A DNA stretch of 20,724 nt from Polymyxa betae (GCA_003693705.1 RBZT01000273.1:1-20724), one strand, 5' to 3'. Positions 1 to 8,448 are shown, counted from the stretch's first letter. Notes: generated by a model from the letters alone, not told the origin. Numbers and translations are program-made.

Positions 1-227
1 TTGGTAAACTCCGCGGCGGAGTTTTCATCCACCGTGGCTGTAGGCCATCACCCACTGGTTTCACAGTATAGTAATTCTGCGCGTCGGGGTTCTCTAGCGA
101 CTTGGGTTGTTGTGGAGGCGCCACACTGCTGGAAGGTGTACAGATACTAGTCGAGTGTTGGCTCGCGGTGGCAGCGAGATTGTCTGTCGTGTGAGCCTTT
201 TCTCCTCCCCGCGTATAGTCGTCTGTT

Positions 228-722
228 ATGCTCTCGGGATTGGACGCAATACCAACAAAAGGGAAGAAAACGAAAATTGATACAGATAAAAAAGTCGACA
301 TAGCAATCGGCACTCAACACGACACCGGCGACGAGTTCCACCACCAATGGGAGCTCCACGACTGGCAGAACGTCGACGACGACCAGCACGACGATGAGGA
401 CGAGCTTGAAGACCAGCTCGTCTACCACGACGAGCTCCAAGACCGGTAGGATTTCCACCATGACCCGCTCGACCAGCATGTTGACCATCAGCCCAAGCTC
501 GACGACCAGCACGATCATCACACCTGCTCGACGACCAGCACGATGGTTTGCTGGACGACATCCACGACCAGCAGGATGACTACCTGGACGAGCTCGACCA
601 GCAAGACAATCTCCAGGACCAGCACGACGATCAGCCCGAGCTCGACGACCAACACGATCACCACGACCAGCTCGACGACCAGCTAGACCAGCACGTTGAC
701 AAGATTGAGAACCAGCACGATT
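228..722 (+). pseudogene. Asp/His/Gln-rich repetitive coding relic
   Basis: An ATG at 228 opens a frame whose first 30 codons are lysine/aspartate-rich and non-repetitive; it then becomes an acidic repeat built from Asp, His, Gln, Glu and Leu (motifs such as DDQHD, DELHD). A TAG closes the frame at 447-449, but the same acidic composition continues in frame to about 520, and after one frame change continues from 524 to a TAG at 720-722. One stop plus one frameshift inside a compositionally constant product suggests a decayed repetitive gene. I do not recognise a family. The alternative is that a minisatellite made from a GACCAGCACGA-type unit simply reads this way by chance. The opposite strand is also open through the repeat, giving Arg/Gly- and Val/Leu-rich low-complexity products. 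Confidence 0.3.
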
Positions 723-750
723 AGCTCGACCACCACGACCAGCTCGCCCA
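330..750. repeat. Degenerate GACCAGCACGA minisatellite
   Basis: Imperfect tandem copies of units such as AGCTCGACGACCAGCACGA recur throughout; good examples start near 497 and 640. Units vary in length (roughly 9 to 24 nt, mostly multiples of three) and in sequence. The repeat is strongly strand-asymmetric, C/A-rich on the plus strand, which keeps several frames open by chance. Confidence 0.7.
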
Positions 751-789
751 CGACAGTCTCTGTTTGAACCTGTCAAACAGAGACTGTCG
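751..789. repeat. Perfect 17-bp inverted repeat
   Basis: Arms 751-767 and 773-789 are exact reverse complements (left arm CGACAGTCTCTGTTTGA) separated by the 5-nt loop ACCTG. It sits just after the minisatellite. It could form a stable hairpin in RNA or extruded DNA, or be the remains of a small foldback insertion. A second short inverted repeat (TGCCAC/GTGGCA) follows at about 792-810. Confidence 0.85.
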
Positions 790-1110
790 AGTGCCACTGG
801 ACGTGTGGCATGATCATAGTTACGTTACGTTTATGTTACTAAACTAGTCATGTATTGTGTCCCCAACCACGACATGTACTCATGGCAGTAGAATTGCTTG
901 TACAACCCTACGCAGTTTACGTTACCAAGATGCGGTATTTCTACATGAACTAACACAATCTAGATAAGAATTCAAGAGATAGATAAGAAATAAAGAGAAG
1001 GTAAGAGATAATTGAAAGGGAGAGATAGCAGAGAAGGGTAAAAGAGGGGTGGACAAATAGGATGCTAGAAGACGAGACGAGACGAACGAGGTTAGTAAAA
1101 ACGCACGTTG
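790..1110. other. No gene seen; purine-rich tract
   Basis: No convincing coding sequence. From about 958 to 1095 the plus strand is strongly purine-rich (GATAAGA, GAGAAGG and GACGAGACGAG runs), so the minus strand is pyrimidine-rich. Because a minus-strand chromovirus tail ends at 1190, this stretch could be its 3' untranslated region or LTR, but I found no second LTR copy in the window. Confidence 0.4.
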
Positions 1111-1146
1111 ATCGGACTGCAGGCTGTTCAGGGCCTTCAGTCCGAT
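1111..1146. repeat. Imperfect hairpin downstream of a chromovirus tail
   Basis: ATCGGACTG (1111-1119) pairs with CAGTCCGAT (1138-1146); after one mismatch AGGC (1121-1124) pairs with GCCT (1133-1136), leaving a small loop. It lies 44 bp beyond the stop of the minus-strand chromodomain relic. That position is compatible with an LTR edge or a 3'-end structure; this is inference. Confidence 0.6.
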
Positions 1147-1189
1147 ATAGGCAAAGGTATATTAAGTGAATATATATAAATGTAAACTG

Positions 1190-1567
1190 TCACAGAAGAT
1201 ATTTCCTGAATCGTGAATCAAAGTCAGGACAAGGATATGACAGTTTCTCCTCCTGGCGCCGCGGTCCAGGTTTATCGGGATAGTTACAATGGAAATTGGA
1301 GATTGCGTTAAGAAGGAACGGGGTTGCGCTGGAGATTATTGATGTCGCTGGTTCCCAAGTCCTTTCCTCCAAGGAATAACCCTTCCATGAATATGGAATT
1401 GAAGCTGAGAACGAATCCGCCGAGAGCCGGCAATGAGCTCGACTTCGTATATCGGTTGATTGTCTTCATCAAGCATAAGAATAAAGAGCTGTGAGATCAG
1501 CTGGTCCATTGTCCATCAAATTGTCAAAATTATCATCATCGGTAATTTCTTCGAGTTCAGCGGGTTC
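1190..1567 (-). pseudogene. Ty3 chromovirus integrase C-terminal chromodomain, broken
   Basis: Read leftwards, an acidic linker (EPAELEEITDDD) is followed, after a frame change, by IYEVELIAGSRR and LQFHI, and after a 1-nt frameshift near 1385 by WKGYSLEERTWEP, then FLLNAISNFH and PDKPGP, ending at TGA 1190. This order is the classic chromodomain: Y-x-V-E strand, WKGY, TWEP, then a C-terminal helix with an F-H and P-x-K-P-G-P tail. Such domains end the integrase of Ty3 chromoviruses and target insertion to modified chromatin. Nothing of the integrase core, RT or gag is left upstream: the Harbinger left terminus begins only 24 bp away at 1591. This copy differs clearly from the chromodomain of the right-hand chromovirus, so it is a separate lineage. 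A free-standing chromodomain gene is the less likely alternative. Confidence 0.72.
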
Positions 1568-1590
1568 CTAATGAAATCAGCGATTCTTTA

Positions 1591-1606
1591 GAAACGTCCG
1601 TAAAGT
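1591..1606. repeat. Left terminal inverted repeat of the Harbinger element
   Basis: GAAACGTCCGTAAAGT here matches, in inverse orientation, 4113-4128 at 14 of 16 positions. Its inner 12 bp (1595-1606) match 4051-4062 perfectly. The flank carries TTA just outside (1588-1590), the usual Harbinger target, but it is not duplicated at the right end. Confidence 0.65.
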
Positions 1607-1864
1607 GGGCAAATGATACGTTAGTTCTAAAAAATATATACGTTACGGACTTGGAGAAGTGCTCAGGAGAATCTGCGGCGCGGGGCCTCCCATCGTATCT
1701 TTGATTAGAAATGCAAATGGCCTAAAAAGATAACGTTTGTAGGATGCATAGAAGAAACGTTAGACGCAGCACCCTCGGCCTCCGTAGAACTGCAGCTCCA
1801 TCTCCTGATTTACTGGTAAACTCACATATCGACGCCACTTTGCTTGGACTGTTTGCCAGCAGCA

Positions 1865-2587
1865 ATGTCTGAAGCCGATAACGATTGTGTGAAACTGCAG
1901 CCAAGTGCAGTTAAATCGCGGGCCGCTCCTGTTAGCCCAGATTTGTTGGAAGGACTAGTGAAATCATACCAGATCCATTTCTCCGAATTCTGCAAAAGTA
2001 AATAAACCATCTAGATTTTATTTCTATCGTTCACAGCTCTAATGTAGAATCCGGCAAGCGTCCTATGCAATCTATTCCAAGTAAAGTTTGGGAGAATGTG
2101 ATGAAAGATGTTACCGAAGAGTTTTTTGGAAGCCAACCTGTCAAAGATCCCAAGCGGATTCGTCAGTTAAAAGACAATCTGAGCCGGTATCTGAAGTCGT
2201 TGAATACGGGCACCTTCAATGGGGAGACGAGGTCCTAAAGCAGTTAAAGGAATCCGATACATACCCCGATGCTAGTGAGGGCGACATTGTCGTAGTCGGT
2301 AATGGTGATTCGGAAAATGAACCTGACATGACGAAAAAGGAGAGCCGGTCGCGTTCTTCTGTAGCTATAGAAAATATTGCAGCAAATTCCCTGACACAAA
2401 CAAATTTGCAATTGAAGTTTTCGCAGAGCAGTCTGAAAAAACAAACTCTTAAACACAAATCTGCTGAACTGCAACGCGTTTGAAAAAAGAAATTCTGAAC
2501 AAGGCTGATTTGGAAGTTTTGATTCTGAAACAACAACACGACCTTCTCAGCGAAGAAGAGTTCCAACAAGCAAAATTGCTTAATTAA
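1865..2587 (+). pseudogene. Harbinger accessory protein (Myb/SANT-like with coiled coil), broken
   Basis: The ATG at 1865 starts MSEADNDC and continues for 44 codons to a good donor GTAAAT at 1998; a candidate 39-nt intron ends TTCACAG at 2036. The next segment includes PSKVWENVMKDVTEEFFG and KRIRQLKDNLSRYLKSL, resembling the helical DNA-binding region of transposon accessory proteins. A frame change near 2200 leads into an acidic linker (PDASEGDIVVVGNGDSENEP) and a helical tail; another 1-nt shift near 2480 leads to ILNKADLEVLILKQQHDLL and EEEFQQAKLLN, ending TAA at 2587. The C-terminal helix looks coiled-coil. Frames do not join cleanly across the intron, so it is not functional as read. 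The role (binding transposon ends or helping nuclear import of the transposase) is inferred from Harbinger biology. Confidence 0.55.
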
Positions 2588-2623
2588 AAGTAGATGTATG
2601 TATGGTTGGAATAAAAATGATAT

Positions 2624-3903
2624 TCACTCTGCCTCTGGTCCGACGTCCCAGGCGCCTCCATCGATGTTGCCTAAATCGTTCATCTGGAGATTCATTCTTC
2701 TGCGGTGCTGAAAGTTGGTCAATATGCCGCTGCATTCCATTATTTCATGAAATTTTGCTCTCCGCATAGGAAACGTATCCTGAGGAATTCGCCATTTCAT
2801 CTTCAACACTCCGATGCCCCATTCGACCTGGATACGCTTACCAGCGTGACGTTTGTTGAGTGCATTGAGCACTGGTCCAACAATTCCAACATCTTCACGT
2901 AAATCAACGCGCCGCATGATAAACATATCGGCTCAAATACAACCGGCTATGTTCAGATCAACGAATTGATACTCGAATAGAACGTACTATCTCCTAGAAG
3001 ATATTCGAAATAGTTCTGCTCCTTCAATGTGAAATAATTACGCCAGCTACGATACAAATCCGATTGTTTCAGGATAGTGATATCGTGATATGATCCAGCA
3101 TAACCCGAATCAATATAGATAATCAGCCCATCATGGTCAACAGCGATAGTATTGTTGAAACCATATATCATTTTGCGCCCCGTGTAGTAACGTCTTGAAA
3201 AATGCTCATTCATAGTCGACGGCCGCCAGATCTTGACAAGCGTGAAGTCTATAAATCCTATGCACCCGTATAAGAAGGGTTCTTTTCGAGCCAGTTTGCG
3301 TCGTCTTTGTTCATTAGGCCACTGGATTTCGTTGGCCATAGTATTGGTGATCAATCCTGCTATGAATAGACAATCCTCGCAAGCTGAAGATCGGGACCGG
3401 TTCCAACGCGCAGCCTCGTCGCGACACGATTGTTTCTGATAAGCTGTGAACAATAATTTTTACGAAGGCCTGTTTTACTTTTCTAAGAAACAAAATCGCA
3501 GCTAGGAGCCTCTGCTCTACAGATAGTTTTGGAGGCCTCCCACGTTTGATATGGGCCTGTCTGGTTGAGCGGGACGTACTGACAATGACTGGACACATAA
3601 TGGCAGCGAATTCCTGAACTTTTATTGAGTTTGTATAGACAGATGACTTTACAGCTTCGTACTGTCCATTCGTCCAAAGTGAAGCCAGACTGATTGTAAA
3701 ATATCGACGCGGGCCCGGAAACGATCCTGTCTAAGAAGTCATGGACTGGCCGCTCACTATCGACACTAAAATCGACATCAACTTGGTCAGGAAGATTGTC
3801 GTCGTTCAGATCCAGCAGCTGTGAAGTGAGGGCGCAGGCTTGAGCCTGTACATTGTGCGACTCCAGAATAAAAGACAGGACGTGAACAACAGCAGCATCG
3901 TGT
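2624..3903 (-). pseudogene. PIF/Harbinger DDE transposase, frameshifted
   Basis: Read leftwards from about 3903: an N-terminal part (VDVDFSVDSERPVHDFLDR, then YNQSGFTLDEW), a hinge with a GRPPKLSVEQRLLAAILFLR helix-turn-helix-like segment, then the DDE_4 catalytic domain. The first Asp is in GCIGFIDFTLVKI, the second in SGYAGSYHDITIL, the third acidic region in YLLGDS, and the final Glu in QVEWGIGVLKMKWR. The chain needs at least three frame changes (near 3650, 3455 and 2975), and an in-frame TGA lies near 2935, before ADMFIMRRVDL. The stop at 2624 is convergent with the accessory gene. The catalytic residues that can be seen survive, so decay is through indels and stops. Assignment to the family is strong; the start codon is not identifiable because a TAG precedes the first coding-like codons. 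Confidence 0.78.
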
Positions 3904-4050
3904 CGCTATGATGGATCCGCGAACTCTTCTGCCGTTGTAGACAACGCTGAACAGCTCAGGATTCGCAGATGTAGGCAGGCAATGCTGACGGAGTCCGATG
4001 GGCGCAGCCTATATCTAACGAATTTTCTACCGTATCTTTTTATTACAAGG

Positions 4051-4128
4051 ACTTTACGGACGCCTATGATCTGAACTTATCTTTCGATAAAGTGCGTAAA
4101 AATCATACGTTGACTTTCCGGACGCTTC
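4051..4128. repeat. Two candidate right terminal repeats of the Harbinger element
   Basis: ACTTTACGGACG (4051-4062) is the exact reverse complement of 1595-1606. ACTTTCCGGACGCTTC (4113-4128) matches 1591-1606 with two mismatches and, unlike the first, also shares the outer GAA and a subterminal ATGAT spacing. The right end therefore carries a duplicated or nested terminus. Confidence 0.6.
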
Positions 4129-4142
4129 TTTTGTAATCATCG

Positions 4143-5428
4143 ACCCGTTCTGACGGGTTCTCAAGGGGAAACTTCTTCTTGACCAAGGATTGAAAATGGC
4201 TGCTTGGCTCATCAGTCAGAAGAAACCATTCGGGTGCTTGATATAAGCAGTCAAAATAGTCGCTTTCATGAACCAATAGGTTTTCGTAGGCCGCAATCCA
4301 GGTATCTTTCTAGTATGATTCATTGAACAGCGCCTCCAATGGGACAAAAAGTGAATCGTGTTCAAATGATTCAGCAGCGACGAGACCACCTAAAAAGCAA
4401 ACGATTTTTTGATTGCGGTTGGAGACTGCGTTTTTCCTCAATCAACGACCAACTGAGCAACCACATTATAAGCTGGAACCTTGGGATAACCGGCTTTCGC
4501 CTGCAAAGTGGCATCATCAATGGCTTTTTCAACGTCTGTGTCATATTGCGTACGGTAATATTGCTGGAACTGCGGTTTACCGCTACATCTAAGGGTTGCA
4601 GAATATTGGTAAGATTTGGAGAGACAATCTGAACGAGTATGGAGGACTGGTTCACGAAAGAAGGCAGTTTCGAGACAACTTCGAATGGTTTTCTCGACAA
4701 AAGATCGCACTATTTCCACACTGAACATTTCGGATTTATTAACATCGCAATGAACGTCCGAGGACAGAGTTGGCTTGCTTTTGAGTCCAGAGAACAGAAG
4801 ATGAGGCTTAAGGAATTGGACTGTCCGTCTCCGGTTATCAAGAATGTGACCGTGAACCTCTTGTGAGATGTACCTCCCTTTCTTATTAAAACTCCGCGTG
4901 TCCCTTTCCTGGTGATCTTGCTCACCGGGTTTCGTTTCAAAATACCGAGGTAAATGATCCATATTGGTTACGTTCTGCGATTTGATGTTGTGCTGCTTCA
5001 TGATAGAGTGAATATTCTGAATGAAGGAGCGGCATATCTGATCAGCATGTTCATGAAGTGTCCTGGTGGTTGTCTGACGTCTGGAACATACTTCCATCTC
5101 TGTTTGAACCTGGGGAGCCAGCCGGTGGATGCGGCAAAGTGGCTTCGAATCTCATTTCCAGCTACATTCATCGCAATAGCATGGAGGTTCCGCGCCTTCG
5201 CTTGAAGATATTGATCTTTCATTCGTATCCCTTCCTATTTTTCTCGGTAATCCAGGCATCTAACTTCTTTTCAATTTCGAGGAACTTAGCTTTGGGTGCG
5301 CCACCAGGAAAATGGCGAGAACGTCTGCTGCTTTCGTTAGGGTTTTGCTACTGACTTTCGATCACTTTAGATATCAGTTGAATCTCGAATGCTATTAGGA
5401 AGTCAGTAAACGCAGGAGCATCTGCCTT
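4143..5428 (-). pseudogene. Pogo/CENP-B-like (DDE_1) transposase, broken
   Basis: Read leftwards: FTDFLIAFEIQLISKVIE (remnant of the N-terminal HTH), RHFPGGAPKAKFLEIEKKL, then, after a 1-nt shift near 5222, the CENP-B-type HTH with FAASTGWLPRFKQRW. The DDE_1 catalytic domain follows with NMDHLPRYFE (first Asp), KGTRGVLIRKGGTSHKRFTV, FLKPHLLFSGLK, and the hallmark SPNLTNILQPLDVAVNRS. The tail holds YNVVAQLVVDWS and, after another shift and one in-frame TAG near 4300, LLVHESDYFDCLYQ and LVKKKFPLENPSERV. At least five frame changes are needed. Order and motifs match pogo/jerky-type transposases, which also gave rise to CENP-B and use TA target sites. No inverted repeats were found at its edges. 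Its right end abuts the Crypton relic and its left end lies about 15 bp from the Harbinger terminus. Confidence 0.75.
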
Positions 5429-5546
5429 AACGTCGTTCCAGATTGTTCACACGTCGAACGCACAGCTCAACATCCAGATGCAAGAGGCAATTCTGCGAAC
5501 CCGTGAACGAAAGATCCTAATCAGACATGACAGTATCAATTAAACT

Positions 5547-6096
5547 TACTTGACACGTTATGAAGAGCTCAAGAGGTGGTGTTTGGATAAGAGGTTTATA
5601 ATGGCACTAATCGCACTGGTGATAATTCATTTCTTTCTCAAAGACCAAGTCATTGGGAGAAATTGCAGGAAGCGAAAGAGTACCGACCACCATCCTCCTC
5701 GCGAAGTCGGAAAATCAACAGTTCATGGTTATACAGCGGCCATCGTTGACCTGTGGCGTCAGCAAATTGCTCTGCAAATGAACTCACATCCAAACCCTCA
5801 GAAGAATACAGTGAAGCAGCTGTTGAAGAATCCGGGAATGAAGCTCAGCAGCACCGTCGTGAGACTGTCGTCTACCGTGGGATCGAAACATTGATAAACG
5901 GATACACAAACACAGAACAAACGGTTAAAATTTCCAATGTCTTTGGAACAAGCAAAGACATTTCGAGCAGCATTTAAGAAACCTGTCCCCTTTCTTCGTC
6001 TCGCATTATGGGTTGTTGAGAAAAGCAACCGTTAGAAATCTGGATCTGTCTGGTATGCATTCTGTACATATGGAACATGAAGTTAGGGTTAGGGTC
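5547..6096 (+). pseudogene. Crypton-type recombinase, Ndc10-like N-terminal fragment
   Basis: The frame beginning YLTRYEELKRWC runs through HFFLKDQVIGRNCRKRKST and STVHGYTAAIVDLWRQQ, then NSHPNPQKNTVKQLLKN. This G-Y-x-x-A-I-x-D-L-W-x-x-Q plus N-S-H-P pattern is typical of fungal Crypton and Ndc10-like proteins. A frame change then gives YRGIETLINGYTN and VKISNVFGTSKDISSSI, and a further one (about 5992) gives FFVSHYGLLRKATVRNLDL and HSVHMEHE. The last stretch aligns with the family's LLRG-E-x-R region, where the first catalytic arginine of the tyrosine recombinase lies. The remainder of the catalytic domain (K, H-x-x-R, Y) is absent: similarity stops at HMEHE, exactly where a TTAGGG repeat begins. 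Cryptons mobilise as DNA through a tyrosine recombinase; this copy cannot. Confidence 0.65.
6082..6096 (+). repeat. Interstitial telomere-like (TTAGGG)2 motif
   Basis: GTTAGGGTTAGGGTC lies immediately after the last recognisable codon of the Ndc10-like relic. Two units can occur by chance, but the coincidence with the truncation point is notable. Confidence 0.6.
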
Positions 6097-6485
6097 TACG
6101 CGGAGTTGGCATCACGATGACGACATCACAGTGACAATCGAGACTTTACGTGATAGCACGACGACGACCAAACAGCATAGATAGAGCTTTTCAAAGACAA
6201 TGGAGAAGCCCAAGCAGACGATGATTACAATAATGAAACCTAATGCTGTTTGAGAGAAAATCACTTACAGCAGCAGCAGCAGAAGTGCAACAGCAATAGA
6301 TGCGTTTGGAACAGCAGTAACAGAATGTGTGTCATACATTCCAGCACTTGTACAATTTGCTCGTGCGAAACGAAAAAACATCACAGGGTAGATGAATCAC
6401 AAAAAAAGTAATGAGAGGCAACCTACAGATAATTTCAAAATAACCGATATTTCCTCATTCATGACAAATTCCAATTATCACTTAC
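6097..6485. other. No clear gene; short CAG microsatellite
   Basis: Contains (CAG)5 at 6268-6282 followed by looser CAG/CAA-rich sequence to about 6330. The context TCACTTACA-CAG at 6261 recurs at 6479, just before a second CAG/CAA-rich tract, suggesting a local duplication. Otherwise nothing recognisable. Confidence 0.45.
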
Positions 6486-6732
6486 AACAGAAGCTCCAGC
6501 AACAGCAGTAGCTGAAGCAACAGCTGTGACTGCTTTGATGGCAGCAGCATTAGAATCATCATCAGCATCTGCAGCAGCAATAACAGAAACTGAGGCAGGA
6601 TCTGAGGCAGAAATGTTGGAATGTGACTCGAGATTGTCAGAAGATTCCAAGCCTGGAAAATTCCAACGAGTCGGAGAGCGTGAAGTGGGCACTAGTCGTT
6701 CTGTCCCGGAATGTTCTTGGGAATGTTCCTGA
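6486..6732 (+). CDS. Ala/Ser/Glu-rich open frame, possible copia fragment
   Basis: A stop-free stretch follows a possible 3' splice site (TTACAACAG ending at 6488). It encodes TEAPATAVAEATAVTALM, an Ala/Ser-rich CAG-derived segment, an acidic ETEAGSEAEMLECDSRL portion, and ends ECSWECS at 6732. The first in-frame ATG is at 6526. The part LECDSRLSEDS is echoed in the copia relic (LECYSRLPEVS near 8300), so this may be a displaced piece of the variable region of a copia polyprotein. No folded domain is recognisable. The opposite strand is also open here and is Ala/Ser-rich, so coding on the plus strand is not certain. Confidence 0.3.
6616..6650 (+). repeat. 34-bp direct repeat, copy 1
   Basis: Begins TTGGAATGTGACTCGAGATT and matches 8299-8332 with about 30 of 34 bases identical in the same orientation, 1.68 kb apart. 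Confidence 0.7.
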
Positions 6733-7140
6733 TAGTATTTGATCGATGTTTGTTTATTATAAAAGATCAGTAGTGTTTCGGTTATTGCATTGGAGCATCG
6801 GAAGGCCTTCGAGGAAACTATGACGGACGAGCAACCTCTAGATCAGCGACTCCACTACGAGATGAGAGATCCACGTGCTCCACACCTTTCAACGTGTTAA
6901 GGGCCCAGCCTTCGTTCAGTATCAATGCCCGCAATCGAACAGCTATAACTGGACGATTTCGAGCCTGTATTTAGGGCCTATCTTCGAGGTCACGGGTTGG
7001 TTAGGTTACCTGAAAACAAAACACCGGCGGTAAAACATCGGCGAGGCCGGTGTGTGATCTTTGTCATTCGTTATCTGTCACTGCTGTAGAGAAAAGAGTC
7101 AGCTAGAGTATATCTATGGAACCACACACCCAGCAGAAGC
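6733..7140. other. Non-coding stretch, possible copia LTR/leader
   Basis: No gene seen. It lies directly upstream of the copia gag start at 7141, where a 5' LTR and primer-binding site would be expected. An 8-bp inverted repeat (ACACCGGC 7021-7028 with GCCGGTGT 7046-7053) is present. I could not define LTR edges, and no second LTR copy is seen downstream. Confidence 0.35.
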
Positions 7141-7701
7141 ATGGACGGCACTTCGGAATGTCCCCAGTTAAAGTTAAGCCCTGAACATTTTCAGCTTAAG
7201 ATCGGAGTTTTATCAGGCGAGGTTACGGTCAAGGAATTCGCGAAATACACGAAAGAGTTGGCCCGAAGGATTAAGACGGCCGGAGGAGGAAATGTCTCGT
7301 ACGTAGACAATTTTACAACGATATTGATGGCCGTCAAGCGCAACCCACGTTACAGCCTGACGGTTGAATGCCTGATGAATCAGCCCTCCAAGTTCGAAGG
7401 CGGTAAAATTGTTAAGCCTAAGGACGCGGAGAGGCGATCAGATTTACTGTAGGATTGCGGAACGTTTCTAGAAACTGCGATGAACGCGGATACAAGCCGG
7501 GGCTGTCGGCGTGGACACGGAGGAAATAATAACGGGTCCTTTCAGACAGGACGCAGGCAAAGGACTGAGGATGTGGGAGACAAGGATACCTGCCGTAATT
7601 TTGGTCAGAAGGTGCACTTTGCGAGAGGATGCCGTAACGTAAAGTCCGAACACCAAAAAGAAGGCGCAGTTGAATGTTGCGGATGCGGAGTTATTGTCTA
7701 G
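7141..7701 (+). pseudogene. Ty1/copia Gag with damaged zinc knuckle
   Basis: The ATG at 7141 opens 103 codons with VKEFAKYTKELARRIKTAGG, LMAVKRNPRYSLTVECL and NQPSKFEGG, matching the second half of copia-type Gag (UBN2-like), where a short helical capsid segment precedes a basic linker. The frame stops at 7450-7452. A second open stretch (7480-7701) carries a Gly/Arg-rich linker and the zinc knuckle CRNFGQKVHFARGC at 7591-7632. The usual pattern is C-x2-C-x4-H-x4-C; here the second cysteine is Phe, so zinc and RNA binding should be lost. The first part of a normal Gag is missing or unrecognisable. The protease follows in another frame, overlapping the end of this segment. Confidence 0.65.
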
Positions 7702-8361
7702 CTCGGTGTCAGATGGATATGGGGGACGCGGAGTTTTTAGTTGGCTGTTAGACAGCGGGGCATCATGACATATTGTCAACGACCTGAGTATGTTGGAGAG
7801 CTGTCAGAAGTTGGAGCGGCCTGTACCTATTTGGCTCGGGGATGGCAATATGGTTTACGGCACAAATATCGAGCAATCACGAGTGCCGGAATATGTTCGG
7901 CTGAAACGATGTTGTTTGTGGGCGGTTTGAATGAATCTCTGATATCTACGAGTGCTGCGTGAGAGCTTAGTGGAATCGAGGCCTGGCAATCGCAGTATCG
8001 GTATGAGATTTTCGGTAACGAGCAGTTGTCGTTATCAGGGAAGAGAGTTGGGAAACAGTTCCGAATTCACGGAGTTATTTCGAAAGCAAGCAAAGAGTTT
8101 GTGTACTTCGCGGAGACTCTCAATGACGATGGACAAAGTCGTTTGGAGGTCGTCAGGGAAGTTAACGGCAAAAGCGCTCAGAACAAGAAGCTGAAAAGCT
8201 GCAACTTTTGGTGGGATCGTCGACAGGCTTCTAAATTTGTCGGTAAGTGTGTGCAGACGCGGACTCACGAAGTTTCAACAGCAAGCAATGCTCTCGTCTT
8301 GGAATGTTACTCGAGATTGCCAGAAGTTTCAACCAATTTCGATCAGTTAGGAAGTAATTAA
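7661..8361 (+). pseudogene. Ty1/copia protease and pre-integrase region, broken
   Basis: The frame containing AELLSSSVSDGYGGRG leads to WLLDSGAS, an in-frame TGA at 7766-7768, then HIVNDLSMLESCQKLERPV and IWLGDGNMVYGT. This is the copia aspartic protease: WLLDSGAS-x-H with catalytic Asp followed by GDG. The stop replaces the variable residue, often Arg, so CGA to TGA is a plausible origin. A shift gives MLFVGGLNESLISTSA, and from about 8000 YEIFGNEQLSLSGKRVGKQF continues to CNFWWDRRQASKFVGK, resembling the copia GAG-pre-integrase H-x-RLGHxS segment. The integrase core, RT and RNase H are absent; the frame ends in a Ser-rich tail (LECYSRLPEVS) at TAA 8359-8361. The element is therefore severely 3'-truncated or internally deleted. 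Confidence 0.68.
8299..8333 (+). repeat. 34-bp direct repeat, copy 2
   Basis: Begins TTGGAATGTTACTCGAGATT and matches 6616-6649. In both places the surrounding frame reads LEC-x-SRL, so the copies come from the same kind of coding sequence. Confidence 0.7.
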
Positions 8362-8448
8362 GCTGACTGGTCGATATTCGCCTGGTTTTGGTAGTGGTAT
8401 AATACATGCTCTTTTCAAGCCTGAAGGGTTTTCTGCATCGTGAAAGAT

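Larger units (their letters stand above)
1591..4128. mobile_element. Degenerate PIF/Harbinger-like DNA transposon
   Basis: About 2.5 kb bounded by terminal inverted repeats and holding two convergent genes: a small coiled-coil protein gene on the plus strand and a DDE transposase on the minus strand, their stops 36 bp apart. A two-gene layout with an accessory DNA-binding (Myb/SANT-like) protein plus a DDE_4-type transposase is the known PIF/Harbinger plan. The left end is at about 1591-1595. The right end is either 4128 or 4062 because two candidate right repeats exist. No TWA-type target duplication was found at either. Both genes are disrupted, so the copy is not autonomous. Confidence 0.7.

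Noticed and set aside
6-24. Palindrome AAACTCCGC-G-GCGGAGTTT
   Set aside because: Short, with almost no loop and no nearby gene to relate it to.
1-227. Search for a promoter or gene before the Asp/His/Gln frame
   Set aside because: No convincing TATA box, splice site or coding segment could be identified.
147-797. A 216-codon minus-strand frame across the minisatellite
   Set aside because: Its product is Arg/Gly- then Val/Leu-rich low complexity dictated by the repeat; lack of stops follows from base composition.
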